From an uncultured Bacilli bacterium (GTDB taxonomy: Bacteria > Bacillota_I > Bacilli_A > RF39 > UBA660): 33,921 bases of DNA. This document shows, piece after piece, positions 16,580-24,628 of the stretch (position 1 is its first letter; each line of letters begins with the position of its first letter). The stretch covers positions 1 to 33,921 of the forward strand of contig CALVUS010000003.1 in NCBI GenBank assembly GCA_944363665.1, written 5' to 3'. The position numbers and the translations under genes were made by a program. The notes beneath the pieces are model-generated. The model was not told the DNA's origin and did not search any database. It saw only the letters and a program-made list of their open reading frames with translations.

Positions 16580-17947
16580 TCAGCGAAAATTTTTCCATGG
16601 GTCACAATTTTTTAATCTTCTTATGGCTTTATCAATAGTTATTTCATCAGGTTTAACTTTATCCAGTTCACTCCATTTAATGGGCATCGAAACAGTTGCC
16701 TTTTTTCTTAATCTCAAGGAATATGGAGCAACACTCGTAGCTCCTTTAATATTTCTAACCCAATCAATAAAAATTTTTCCCTTTCTTTTACTTTTTTTCA
16801 TATTACTAGTATACTTGTCTGGCCAAGTTGCTTCCATCAATTTGGCCAAATTACGAGCAATGCTTCGAGCATTTTTCCAAGTAGTTTTACTTCTTAGAGG
16901 AACAACTATATGATATCCTTTCCCTCCACTAGTTTTTAAAAAAGATTCTAAATTATAGCCATCAAGAATTTTCTTTAAATCTTTAACTCCTTCGCGCAGT
17001 TTACTTAAACTTAAATTCTCATCTGGATCGAGATCAAACACCAGCATATCAGCATGATTGACATCATCAACTTTGCTTCCCCAAATGTGAAACTCATAGC
17101 TATTCATCTGTACTTCTTGCATTACCCCATTTATATCTTTTATATAATAATAATCGGTTCTATTATCCCCACTACTTCTTAACTTTTTAACTCCAAGATA
17201 GCCTTCTAAATTTTCAAAATGTTTTTTATAAAAAGGTATACCACCAGCTCCATCTGGAAGTCTTATCGTGCTAATAAGTCTATTTTCTATAAAAGGAAGC
17301 ATTCTTTCAGTCACTTTTTCATAATAATTAAAAATATCTTTTTTAGTAACTTTAGGATTTTTAAATATCACCTTATCCGGATTAGTTAATTCTATTGTTG
17401 CCTTATTTTCTGAAATTTCAGCCATTGTTTTGCCGGTTTTAATGCTCGTATCAAATTCTAAAATATCATCGTATAAATGATATTCATCCTTATCTTTTAT
17501 TAGTAACCAATTATTTCCATTCATTAAGACTAACGTCCATAACCCTTTTAGTCTTTTTCCATTTAACTTAAATTTAATTAGACCATTGTTAAAATTTGGT
17601 TGGGTTCCTCCCACAACTTTCCAAGTTCCATAATCCCAGAGCATCACTGTACCTGCACCATATTCTCCTTTAGGTATTGTTCCTTCAAAATTTCTATAAC
17701 TAAGTGGATGATCCTCCACCATTACCGCAAGCCTTTTATCTTTGGGATTATAAGATGGTCCTTTGGGAACCGCCCAACTTTTTAAAACACCATTCCACTC
17801 CAATCTTAAATCATAATGATCCTTTCGTGCTAAGTGATGCTGTACTACAAATCTAAGTCTTTTATTGCTTTTCTCTTGCTTCCCTCTAGGTTCACTAGTT
17901 TTCGTAAAATTTCTTTTTTTATTATATTCAACTAATTTTTTTAACAT
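16580..17947 (-). CDS. ligD: LigD-type 3'-phosphoesterase plus polymerase/primase protein
   Basis: End-processing enzyme of bacterial non-homologous end joining. Residues about 30-150 form the phosphoesterase domain that trims 3' ends, with its signature HHLARKDHYDLRLEW and the following LKSWAVPKGPS and DHPLSYRNFEGTIP. Residues about 165-450 form the archaeo-eukaryotic primase-type polymerase (LigD Pol), with the metal-binding FDLDPD, the SGGKGYH motif and the late Asp in IFIDWVRN. It fills gaps, often with ribonucleotides. The domain order is PE-Pol, and the ligase domain is a separate gene upstream. At 455 aa it has both modules complete. The ATG at 17947 follows AGTGAT. It is the last gene of the operon, ending at a shared terminator. 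Confidence 0.93.
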   Translation of the reverse strand: MLKKLVEYNKKRNFTKTSEPRGKQEKSNKRLRFVVQHHLARKDHYDLRLEWNGVLKSWAVPKGPSYNPKDKRLAVMVEDHPLSYRNFEGTIPKGEYGAGTVMLWDYGTWKVVGGTQPNFNNGLIKFKLNGKRLKGLWTLVLMNGNNWLLIKDKDEYHLYDDILEFDTSIKTGKTMAEISENKATIELTNPDKVIFKNPKVTKKDIFNYYEKVTERMLPFIENRLISTIRLPDGAGGIPFYKKHFENLEGYLGVKKLRSSGDNRTDYYYIKDINGVMQEVQMNSYEFHIWGSKVDDVNHADMLVFDLDPDENLSLSKLREGVKDLKKILDGYNLESFLKTSGGKGYHIVVPLRSKTTWKNARSIARNLAKLMEATWPDKYTSNMKKSKRKGKIFIDWVRNIKGATSVAPYSLRLRKKATVSMPIKWSELDKVKPDEITIDKAIRRLKNCDPWKNFR

Positions 17948-18000
17948 TTAAATCACTAATTATATTGTTAAACAAAAAAAATTAATTATACAAAAAGCAA

Positions 18001-18888
18001 TTACTTTAATCTTTCTTTAACAACGTCATTTTTTTGTAAATTACCAATAAGCATAGAAGATTTTGGATTATGCATTAAATAGTTATTTTCAACTATATTT
18101 TCTTGATAATTAGCATAACAATATTTACATAAATGTTTGCAAGTATTATAAGCTCCAATATCTACCATTTTTACACATTCACATTTATTACCTTTACGAA
18201 CACTTTGTTTAGGATAATTTTTTCCAGTTAATTTTAAAGCTAATTCTTTAGATAAACAATCTCCTTTAACAAACCCATATTCAACTAAATTTTTATTCTC
18301 AAAACAAGTTTGAACTGTAATGTCATATTTTTTAGCTATCATACTAAAAGAAGTACCAATTTGATAATATATTTCTTCTGTAAATGGTAAAACTTTTAAA
18401 TATTGCATGTTATTTTCGACATTTTTATAGTTGTCAATAAATGATATAATAATTTTATGAACATATCCTTTTAATAACGAGCATAATTGCAAAAATGCTT
18501 TTTGATGATAAATTACTGAATATTTTTTACTAATAAAAATTGGATCGTATCTAACAACAATATTATCACTTCCAATAATAGACGATATTCTTTTTACACC
18601 TTCAATTATCTCTTTTTTACTTGGCACATTTGGTTCAATATCCTTCTTGTATGGTGTTAAAGTAACGTGAATTAGCATTGGGATTTTCAAAGTTTTCAAG
18701 TGAGGAATTATTGGTAAAGGATTTTTTGTGCAAAAGAAAAGTAAATCGACATTTTCAAATTTAATTCGACTGACTAAATTATGATTAAAAGGATTTCGAA
18801 CATCAACAAATCCTTCTTTGTATCTATTCATAAACCATTCCATATAAAATGCTACTATATCAGTTCTTCCACTTACAAACAAAATCAT
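18001..18888 (-). CDS. DUF1848 family protein with radical-SAM-like cysteine cluster
   Basis: A 295-aa protein of a family with no known function. The N-terminus (VSGRTDIVAFYMEWFMNR, then VRNPFNHNLVSRI and FFCTKNP) matches the DUF1848 pattern. The C-terminal part carries CxC followed by CxxxCxxC (KCECVKM ... NTCKHLCKYCYANY, about residues 236-263), the spacing used by radical SAM enzymes for a 4Fe-4S cluster but placed at the C-terminus, as in this family. The start at 18888 follows GTGAT directly; the extension to 18912 has no site. It lies inside the NHEJ operon between the ligase and PE-Pol genes, so a role in processing damaged DNA ends or bases is a reasonable inference but is not shown. 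Confidence 0.85.
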   Translation of the reverse strand: MILFVSGRTDIVAFYMEWFMNRYKEGFVDVRNPFNHNLVSRIKFENVDLLFFCTKNPLPIIPHLKTLKIPMLIHVTLTPYKKDIEPNVPSKKEIIEGVKRISSIIGSDNIVVRYDPIFISKKYSVIYHQKAFLQLCSLLKGYVHKIIISFIDNYKNVENNMQYLKVLPFTEEIYYQIGTSFSMIAKKYDITVQTCFENKNLVEYGFVKGDCLSKELALKLTGKNYPKQSVRKGNKCECVKMVDIGAYNTCKHLCKYCYANYQENIVENNYLMHNPKSSMLIGNLQKNDVVKERLK

Positions 18889-18932
18889 AATATCACATTT
18901 TAATTTAAACAAAAAAAAAGAAAAATTGCAAC

Positions 18933-19793
18933 TTAAAAAAATGAATGTCTTAACATATTTTGTTTAGTTTTTTCTAAATAATTAATTTTTACTTTTATAT
19001 CAGGATCAATAAATATTCCTTTTTCTTGATAATTGCAAAAAGGATTATGTCCCTTTTTTTGACTAATAATTTTTTTCATTAATTCGTTTTGCATGCCCAC
19101 TTTAATTTTACCAACATAATATAATTTATTTTGCTTTTTTTCTCCCAATAATAAACTAAAGCTAATACTATTTTTAACATAACCTCCAATATAGAAAAAA
19201 GCTGTTTGATAATTTTTCAATTTTATCCATACATTACTTCTTTTATTAGGATAATATAAACTGTTTTTTTCTTTAGCTACTATTCCTTCCCATTTTATTT
19301 TTTTGATTGCTTTAAAAAGTTTTTTACCATCCTTATATATTGGTGATTTAAAAAAATAATTTGTATCACGATATTTATCTAATAATTTTTTTCTTACTAT
19401 TAGCTTTTCATCAACTAAACTTTTATTTTGATAGATTATATCAAATGCTATATATACAACTGGATAGTTTAAACTAGTTGTATATATCCTATCTTTATCT
19501 TTTAAACGAAGTCTTTTTTGTAAACCATCAAACGATGGTTTTTTATTAGCAAATAAAACTATTTCGCCATCAAAAATGCAATCTTTATTACCTACAATTT
19601 CTCTCATATCATCTAATTCTGGAAACAAATGGGTTATGTCAATGTTATTACGAGTCCGAATATTTATTTGGCTTTTATTTACATAAATCATAGCTCTTAT
19701 ACCATCAAATTTTATTTCATATAAATATTTAGCATTAATTTGAAAAGGAATTTCTGCTAAAAGCATTGGCTTTATATTTTTAGCATTAAACAT
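18933..19793 (-). CDS. ligD: ATP-dependent DNA ligase, stand-alone LigD ligase domain
   Basis: Seals double-strand breaks in the NHEJ pathway using ATP. The 286 aa comprises the adenylation domain and the OB-fold. Nucleotidyltransferase motifs are visible in order: motif I with the adenylated lysine K28 (YEIKFDGIRA), motif III (CIFDGEIVLF), motif IV (WEGIVAKEK), motif V (VWIKLKN), and an OB domain from about 195 to the end (FYIGGYVKN, YYVGKIKVG). It lacks the DNA-binding domain of LigB/LigC-type enzymes, matching the LigD ligase module. The ATG at 19793 lies within the last codons of ku, an 8-nt overlap that indicates translational coupling. Confidence 0.93.
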   Translation of the reverse strand: MFNAKNIKPMLLAEIPFQINAKYLYEIKFDGIRAMIYVNKSQINIRTRNNIDITHLFPELDDMREIVGNKDCIFDGEIVLFANKKPSFDGLQKRLRLKDKDRIYTTSLNYPVVYIAFDIIYQNKSLVDEKLIVRKKLLDKYRDTNYFFKSPIYKDGKKLFKAIKKIKWEGIVAKEKNSLYYPNKRSNVWIKLKNYQTAFFYIGGYVKNSISFSLLLGEKKQNKLYYVGKIKVGMQNELMKKIISQKKGHNPFCNYQEKGIFIDPDIKVKINYLEKTKQNMLRHSFF

Positions 19794-20526
19794 TTTTCAA
19801 ACTCATTTCTAGAGCTTTCATCAAATCTTTAATATTATTTTTTTGTTTTACTTTAATATTTTTAGACTTAATTCCTTTTTGTTTTTTCTTAATAGCTTCT
19901 TTAATATTTTCTTGATATTCATCAATATATTTTTCTGGTTCAAATTTCATTTTTAAAGAATCAATTAGTTTCAATGCTAAATCTAATTCTTTTTTTGTAT
20001 ATTTTGCTATAGTAACTGAATCAGGAATAATAATTTCTTCATTAAAATAAAGGGTACTCATAATAATATTGTTCTGCATTATTCGAATTGCTACATAATA
20101 AAATTTGGTAGATATAATTGTTTTTGCTATAGCTATTTTTTTGCTTTTTTCTAAAGCTTCTTTGAATAAACTAAAAGCTTTACTTTTATTAGGTACTGTT
20201 AAAACATAACTTTTTTCATAAAAAACTGGATCAATTTCTGAAGCACCCACAAAACCAACTATTTCAATGTTATTTTCATTTTCAATTCGCAAATTTTTAA
20301 GTTCTTCGTTTGTCAGTGTAATATATTTATCTTCATCTATTTTATATCCTTTGATAATATCACTCTGTTTTACTTCTTTTTTACAATGAGGACAATATTT
20401 AACATATTTAATACGTGTCAAGCATTTTTTATGTAATTGATTAAAAGATACATCATTATCCTGTAATATTGGATTAATATTTATTGGTATATTTACTAAT
20501 CCAAATGATAAACTACTTTTCTTCAT
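19786..20526 (-). CDS. ku: Ku protein, double-strand-break end-binding
   Basis: Homodimeric ring that binds DNA ends and recruits LigD. The 246 aa shows the bacterial Ku core: SSLSFGLVNIPI at the start, the LHKKCLTRIKYVKYCPHCKKEV segment (a CxxC pair within the bridge region) and the DIIKGYKIDEDKYITLTNEEL block. A lysine-rich C-terminal extension (about 205-240, with KKKQKGIKSKNIKVKQKN) resembles the DNA-binding tails of longer bacterial Ku proteins. The start at 20526 has AAGGAA upstream; an extension of 20 residues reads back into the preceding gene and lacks the family N-terminus. It overlaps the oxidoreductase by 14 nt and the ligase by 8 nt, so expression is coupled. Confidence 0.93.
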   Translation of the reverse strand: MKKSSLSFGLVNIPININPILQDNDVSFNQLHKKCLTRIKYVKYCPHCKKEVKQSDIIKGYKIDEDKYITLTNEELKNLRIENENNIEIVGFVGASEIDPVFYEKSYVLTVPNKSKAFSLFKEALEKSKKIAIAKTIISTKFYYVAIRIMQNNIIMSTLYFNEEIIIPDSVTIAKYTKKELDLALKLIDSLKMKFEPEKYIDEYQENIKEAIKKKQKGIKSKNIKVKQKNNIKDLMKALEMSLKNV

Positions 20527-21967
20527 TAATATCAGTTCCTTTATAAGTAATGTCATAATTGCTAGGTCCTTCAAGACATTTACCATCTAAATCATATCGT
20601 GATCCGTGACATAAACAATCCCATGTTTTTTCTACTGCATTAAACACTAAACCGCATTTCATATGAGGACATTTATTTAAAACAATATGTTCTTTATTAT
20701 TTTCATCTTTATAAATTGCTACATCTTTATTATGAATTTTAGTATATATTATTTTACTATTATTTACATTGTCTTGATTACTTTTTAGTATTGCTTTTAA
20801 ACTACCACAAGCATCAACAGGAAATCTTGTAATTTTATTCAAATTAAGGTCTCTATGTGGGTTAAATAATTCTATATATTCATTTTCATTTTTTAAAATA
20901 AGATCTTTTAAAATTACTCCAGCAAGAGTTCCATTAGTCATGCCCCATGTATTATAACCACATGCTATAAGTAAGGTATCATCTTTTTGATTAACTTTTC
21001 CAATTAATGGAATATAATCACTTGTAATAATATCTTTATTACTCCAAATATAATTAAAATTATATTTGCTAAGCAGATCATCAAAATTGTATTGAATATT
21101 TTTAATATTATAACTAGGATAAGAATTAAATAAATAAATTAAATAATTATTATTTTGATTTCGATGATACCGATAGGATATTGTTGGTTTATCGATATTA
21201 ATAGCATTAACATTTTGAATTTCTTTTACTTTAATTGCACCGATATAGGAAGTTTCAACATGGCTTTTAAAAGGAAGAAATAAAGGATAAATAAAATATG
21301 GATAATGTGTTGCTATAATAAGATATTTTGATTTAATAACATGTTTATTAACATTACAAATATAAAAATCTTTTTCTTTAGTAAAGTTTTTCATTGGTGA
21401 ATTTTCATAAATATAATCTTGCAATATGTTTTTTAAACCTAATAAATATTTTAATGGATGAAACACATAAGTATTTTGTACTTTTAAAGCTAATTTAAAT
21501 TCTTTTTGTTCTTTTAACAATTCGACATTTACTCCAGCATTTTTTAAAAATTTATATTCATCAAACAAAATATCTTTTTTATTCAAGTCATTTGTAAATA
21601 ATATGGAAGCTGAAGGCAATAAATCACAAACAATATTTTCTTTAGTAATAATATTTTTTAAAATGTTTACAGCATTCATTTGACTTTTTAAATATTTATT
21701 TGCAATACTTAAATTACCAAATTTTCTAATATTTAAATACTCTTTTTCTTGTAAATAAGTGATTTTAGCAGTACTTTTAGAAGTAATGCCTTCACCACAC
21801 TTATTCTTCTCTATTAATATAGCATTTACTTTATTTTTGTGTAATTGATAAAGTGTAGATAATCCTGTTATACCACCCCCAACAATCAGGACATCGCATT
21901 CTAAATCCTTAGTTACTTTTTTTAATAATTTGTTTTTTTCATCTAACCATATACTTTTATTTTTCAT
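20513..21967 (-). CDS. FAD-dependent oxidoreductase with C-terminal Rieske domain
   Basis: Cytoplasmic flavoprotein of the DAO family, 484 aa. The N-terminal FAD-binding Rossmann motif is clear (VLIVGGGITGLSTLYQL), with the following EKNKCGEGITSKSTAK contacting the flavin. A second dinucleotide contact (DDTLLIACGYNTWGMTNGTLAG) lies near residue 340. The last 75 residues form a Rieske [2Fe-2S] domain with the ligands CPH and CLCHGSRYDLDG. The architecture suggests electron transfer between FAD and the cluster; no substrate is known. The start at 21967 was chosen because GTGATG precedes it. It is first in the NHEJ operon and overlaps ku by 14 nt, so it may feed electrons to an Fe-S protein such as the DUF1848 product (inference). 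Confidence 0.87.
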   Translation of the reverse strand: MKNKSIWLDEKNKLLKKVTKDLECDVLIVGGGITGLSTLYQLHKNKVNAILIEKNKCGEGITSKSTAKITYLQEKEYLNIRKFGNLSIANKYLKSQMNAVNILKNIITKENIVCDLLPSASILFTNDLNKKDILFDEYKFLKNAGVNVELLKEQKEFKLALKVQNTYVFHPLKYLLGLKNILQDYIYENSPMKNFTKEKDFYICNVNKHVIKSKYLIIATHYPYFIYPLFLPFKSHVETSYIGAIKVKEIQNVNAINIDKPTISYRYHRNQNNNYLIYLFNSYPSYNIKNIQYNFDDLLSKYNFNYIWSNKDIITSDYIPLIGKVNQKDDTLLIACGYNTWGMTNGTLAGVILKDLILKNENEYIELFNPHRDLNLNKITRFPVDACGSLKAILKSNQDNVNNSKIIYTKIHNKDVAIYKDENNKEHIVLNKCPHMKCGLVFNAVEKTWDCLCHGSRYDLDGKCLEGPSNYDITYKGTDINEEK

Positions 21968-22015
21968 AAACATCACTAATAGTATGACATTTTTTTTAAT
22001 TTTTAAACTTTTTTA

Positions 22016-22043
22016 TAGACAAATAAAATTATTATGTTACAAT
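22016..22043 (+). promoter_or_regulatory. Promoter of the lipoprotein gene
   Basis: TAGACA (22016-22021), 16 nt, extended -10 TGT-TACAAT (22035-22043). It lies in the 92-bp divergent gap opposite the NHEJ operon, whose own promoter I could not place convincingly. Confidence 0.6.
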
Positions 22044-22059
22044 CATATTAGGTGATAAC

Positions 22060-22575
22060 ATGAAAAATAAAATAAAAATTATTAGTTTGTTAGTAATTGT
22101 TTCTTTGCTTACAGGATGTAATGATAATAAAACTGAGATTCTAGAAGAAAAAGTAGATAATTTGGAAGAAAAAATTGATTCCTTGCTAGAACAAAATAAT
22201 ATAAATACACCAAACGATAGTTCAACTACTATAACTAATGATGGCGAAGGAGAAACAACTGTTAATACTAGCGAAATAGAAGATACAATTTCTGAATATA
22301 ATGATGAAGCAACAAATATTCAAAATAATATTGAAAATTTAACTATTCCTAACAATCGAAGTGAAACCATAGATTTATATTGGGAATGGAAAAGAACAAT
22401 TGAAGAATTAGAAACTAAATTAGATCGTTATGAAAATGAACTTGAAACCATGTATAGAAATAATGAACTCTCTTATACCGACTTTAGGACATTTGATAGA
22501 CAACTTGAGGATATTGAAAATATCTTAGATCGAGCTGAAGATGATTTAGAATATCAAACAAATTATGACGATTAA
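22060..22575 (+). CDS. Small surface lipoprotein with coiled coil, function unknown
   Basis: A 171-aa predicted lipoprotein. The N-terminus is a type II signal peptide: basic MKNKIK, hydrophobic core IISLLVIVSLL and lipobox LTGC with the lipidated Cys at residue 20. Residues about 27-45 form a heptad-like coiled coil (EILEEKVDNLEEKIDSLLEQ). A Thr/Ser/Asn-rich linker follows, then two charged helices (about 90-165) rich in Glu, Asp and Arg. There is no enzymatic motif. The ATG follows GGTGAT. The gene has its own promoter and terminator and stands between two repair operons, with no evident functional link. It probably sits on the outer face of the membrane. Confidence 0.85.
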   Translation: MKNKIKIISLLVIVSLLTGCNDNKTEILEEKVDNLEEKIDSLLEQNNINTPNDSSTTITNDGEGETTVNTSEIEDTISEYNDEATNIQNNIENLTIPNNRSETIDLYWEWKRTIEELETKLDRYENELETMYRNNELSYTDFRTFDRQLEDIENILDRAEDDLEYQTNYDD

Positions 22576-22600
22576 CAAGTATAAATTACTTGTTTTCTTT
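22574..22600 (+). terminator. Terminator of the lipoprotein gene
   Basis: ACAAGTA (22575-22581) pairs with TACTTGT (22587-22593) around TAAAT, followed by a T-rich tail. The stop codon lies at its base. Confidence 0.8.
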
Positions 22601-22634
22601 TGGTAAATTTTAGCAATCATTTGTTCGTAAAATG

Positions 22635-22643
22635 TGCTATAAT
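22635..22643 (+). promoter_or_regulatory. Extended -10 of the radical SAM operon
   Basis: TGC-TATAAT (22635-22643) with no good -35. Transcription would begin near 22650, just at the GGTGAT site, which rules out the ATG at 22648 as a start. Confidence 0.6.
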
Positions 22644-22659
22644 ATAAATGGTGATAAAT

Positions 22660-23871
22660 ATGTTTTTAGAAGAAAAACTAAAAATTTTAGCTGATAGTGC
22701 AAAATATGATGCATCTTGCTCTTCTAGTGGTAGCAACAGAAGAAATAATAATGGTTTAGGAAATGCTGCAGTAAATGGAATATGTCATTCTTTTGCAGCT
22801 GATGGCAGATGTATTTCCTTATTAAAAATATTAATGACAAATAATTGTATATTTGATTGTAAATATTGTATAAATCGCCGGAGCAATAATATCAAAAGAG
22901 CTATGTTTACCACAGAAGAAATTTGTGAAATTACTATCAATTTTTATAAAAGGAATTATATTGAAGGATTATTTTTAAGTTCTGGTATTATTAAAAGTCC
23001 TGATTATACTATGGAACTTATCATTAAAACAATATATTTACTTAGAAATAAATATCATTTTAATGGTTATATTCATGCAAAAGCCATACCTGGAGCTAAT
23101 GAGATACTGATAAAGAAATTAGGTAAATTGGTTGATCGATTAAGTACTAATATTGAGCTTCCAACAGAAGCTGGATTAAGATTACTTGCTCCCAATAAGA
23201 AAAGCCAGGATATAAATAAAATAATGCATACAATAAAAAATAATACAAATAAATCTTTTGCTCCAGCAGGTCAAAGTACTCAAATGATTATAGGGGCTAC
23301 AAAAGAAAGCGATAAAGATATTATGTCTAAAAGCTCAGATATGTATAAAAGATTTTATCTAAAAAGAGTTTTTTATTCAGCTTATGTCCCCGTAAATAAA
23401 GATAAAGATTTACCAATCATTACTACCCCACCATTAATAAGAGAAAATCGTCTTTATCAAGCAGATTGGTTACTTCGATTCTATAAATTTACTGTTAATG
23501 ACTTATTTGATAAAGAAAACAATTTTAATATTTTGTTAGATCCTAAAACTGATTGGGCTTTAAAACATTTAGAACAGTTTCCCAAAGAAATAAATAAAGC
23601 AACTTTTGATGAATTAATTAGAATACCAGGAATTGGCCTTACTTCGGCAAAAAAAATTATCACTTCTAGGAAATATTTTAATATTGAATTTCCAGATTTA
23701 AAGAAAATGGGAATTAGTTTAAAAAAATCCAAGTACTTTATAACTTGTAATAATAAATATTATACAAACTCAGAAATACCAAATAAAAGTATCATTTATC
23801 AAAATCTTATTACACAAGAAAATTCATTTAAAAAAGAATTTGTTCAATTGAGTTTATTTGAAAATGACTAA
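22660..23871 (+). CDS. Putative DNA modification/repair radical SAM protein
   Basis: Radical SAM enzyme of the family annotated as putative DNA modification/repair (TIGR03916), 403 aa; the reaction is unknown. The cluster motif is CxxxCxxC at about residues 65-72 (NCIFDCKYCINRR). Before it lies the family's N-terminal block (LADSAKYDASCSSSGSNRR, then GICHSFAADGRCISLLK), which carries further cysteines and precedes the radical SAM core. The core continues with LFLSSGI, the GYIHAKAIPGA strand and SFAPAGQSTQMIIGA. Near the C-terminus is a helix-hairpin-helix element (IRIPGIGLTSAKKIITSR, about 320-340), supporting DNA binding. The start at 22660 follows GGTGAT. It overlaps its DUF4130 partner by 8 nt, the conserved pairing for this family. 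Confidence 0.92.
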   Translation: MFLEEKLKILADSAKYDASCSSSGSNRRNNNGLGNAAVNGICHSFAADGRCISLLKILMTNNCIFDCKYCINRRSNNIKRAMFTTEEICEITINFYKRNYIEGLFLSSGIIKSPDYTMELIIKTIYLLRNKYHFNGYIHAKAIPGANEILIKKLGKLVDRLSTNIELPTEAGLRLLAPNKKSQDINKIMHTIKNNTNKSFAPAGQSTQMIIGATKESDKDIMSKSSDMYKRFYLKRVFYSAYVPVNKDKDLPIITTPPLIRENRLYQADWLLRFYKFTVNDLFDKENNFNILLDPKTDWALKHLEQFPKEINKATFDELIRIPGIGLTSAKKIITSRKYFNIEFPDLKKMGISLKKSKYFITCNNKYYTNSEIPNKSIIYQNLITQENSFKKEFVQLSLFEND

Positions 23872-24628
23872 TTATGTAATTATATATGATGGTACTTTTG
23901 TTAATTTATTATCAACTATAAAATACTTAATAGAAGAAAAAATTAGGCCGGCAAAAATAGTTGTCGAAGGAAAATATAATGTGAGTTTGTTTGAAGAGAT
24001 TTTAAAGCCCAACATTTTTAATGATCCAAATTATATTGCAAAATTGGAAAATTTAAGTTCCAAAAAAGTAATTAAAATTATAACTTTTGTTTTTTTAAGT
24101 AATGATAAAAATAAAGAGTTAATTTTATATTATTTTATTTTAAATACTTTAAAATATAAAAAAAATATAATTTATTATCGTAATTTATTATGTGTTAACC
24201 AAGCACTAAAAATAAGCAAGCATGTAGCAAATGAAAATCATAAATTTAAGGGGTTTACGAGATTTCAAATGGTAAATAATAAGTTTTTATTTGCCAAAAT
24301 AAAACCAGATAATTATATTTTAGAATTATTATCACAACATTTTAGCAAAAGATTGAAAAATGAATTGTGGATAATTAAGGACGAAAAACACAATATATTA
24401 AGCATATACGATAAAAAAAATTTTTACATAGTAAATGCTAAAGATCTACAATTATTAGAATTAAAAAATATTGAAAAAAATGAAAAATGGGAAAAATTAT
24501 GGAAAACATTTTTTAACAGTATTGCTATAAAAGAAAGAGAAAACAGAAGATGTCAGATGAGCTTTATGCCTAAAAAATATTGGAGTAATATTATCGAAAT
24601 GGAGGGAAATGATGAAAAAAATAATTAA
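23864..24628 (+). CDS. DUF4130 protein, partner of the radical SAM protein
   Basis: A 254-aa protein of the 'probable DNA metabolism protein' family (TIGR03915) that is normally encoded beside or fused with the radical SAM protein or a uracil-DNA glycosylase domain. The opening NYVIIYDGTFVNLLSTI matches the family's YDGSFEGLL start. The DUF4130 hallmark is at the C-terminus (about 205-245): WEKLWKTFFNSIAIKERENR, then QMSFMPKKYWSNIIE. The start at ATG 23864 overlaps the radical SAM gene; a TTG at 23858 is less likely. No glycosylase domain is attached here. Its last codons overlap the chaperonin-like gene by 17 nt. The pair is presumed to act on DNA bases; the chemistry is unproven. Confidence 0.88.
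   Translation: MTNYVIIYDGTFVNLLSTIKYLIEEKIRPAKIVVEGKYNVSLFEEILKPNIFNDPNYIAKLENLSSKKVIKIITFVFLSNDKNKELILYYFILNTLKYKKNIIYYRNLLCVNQALKISKHVANENHKFKGFTRFQMVNNKFLFAKIKPDNYILELLSQHFSKRLKNELWIIKDEKHNILSIYDKKNFYIVNAKDLQLLELKNIEKNEKWEKLWKTFFNSIAIKERENRRCQMSFMPKKYWSNIIEMEGNDEKNN

Noticed and set aside
16557-16913. Plus-strand reading frame of 118 codons
   Set aside because: It lies entirely antisense to the conserved LigD polymerase domain and has no binding site; its sequence is the complement of a well-conserved protein.
16580-19793. Split LigD as a frameshifted or broken single gene
   Set aside because: Each piece has complete domains, its own start, and a full DUF1848 gene lies between them. The ligase start overlaps ku in a coupled manner. 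This is a genuine split arrangement.
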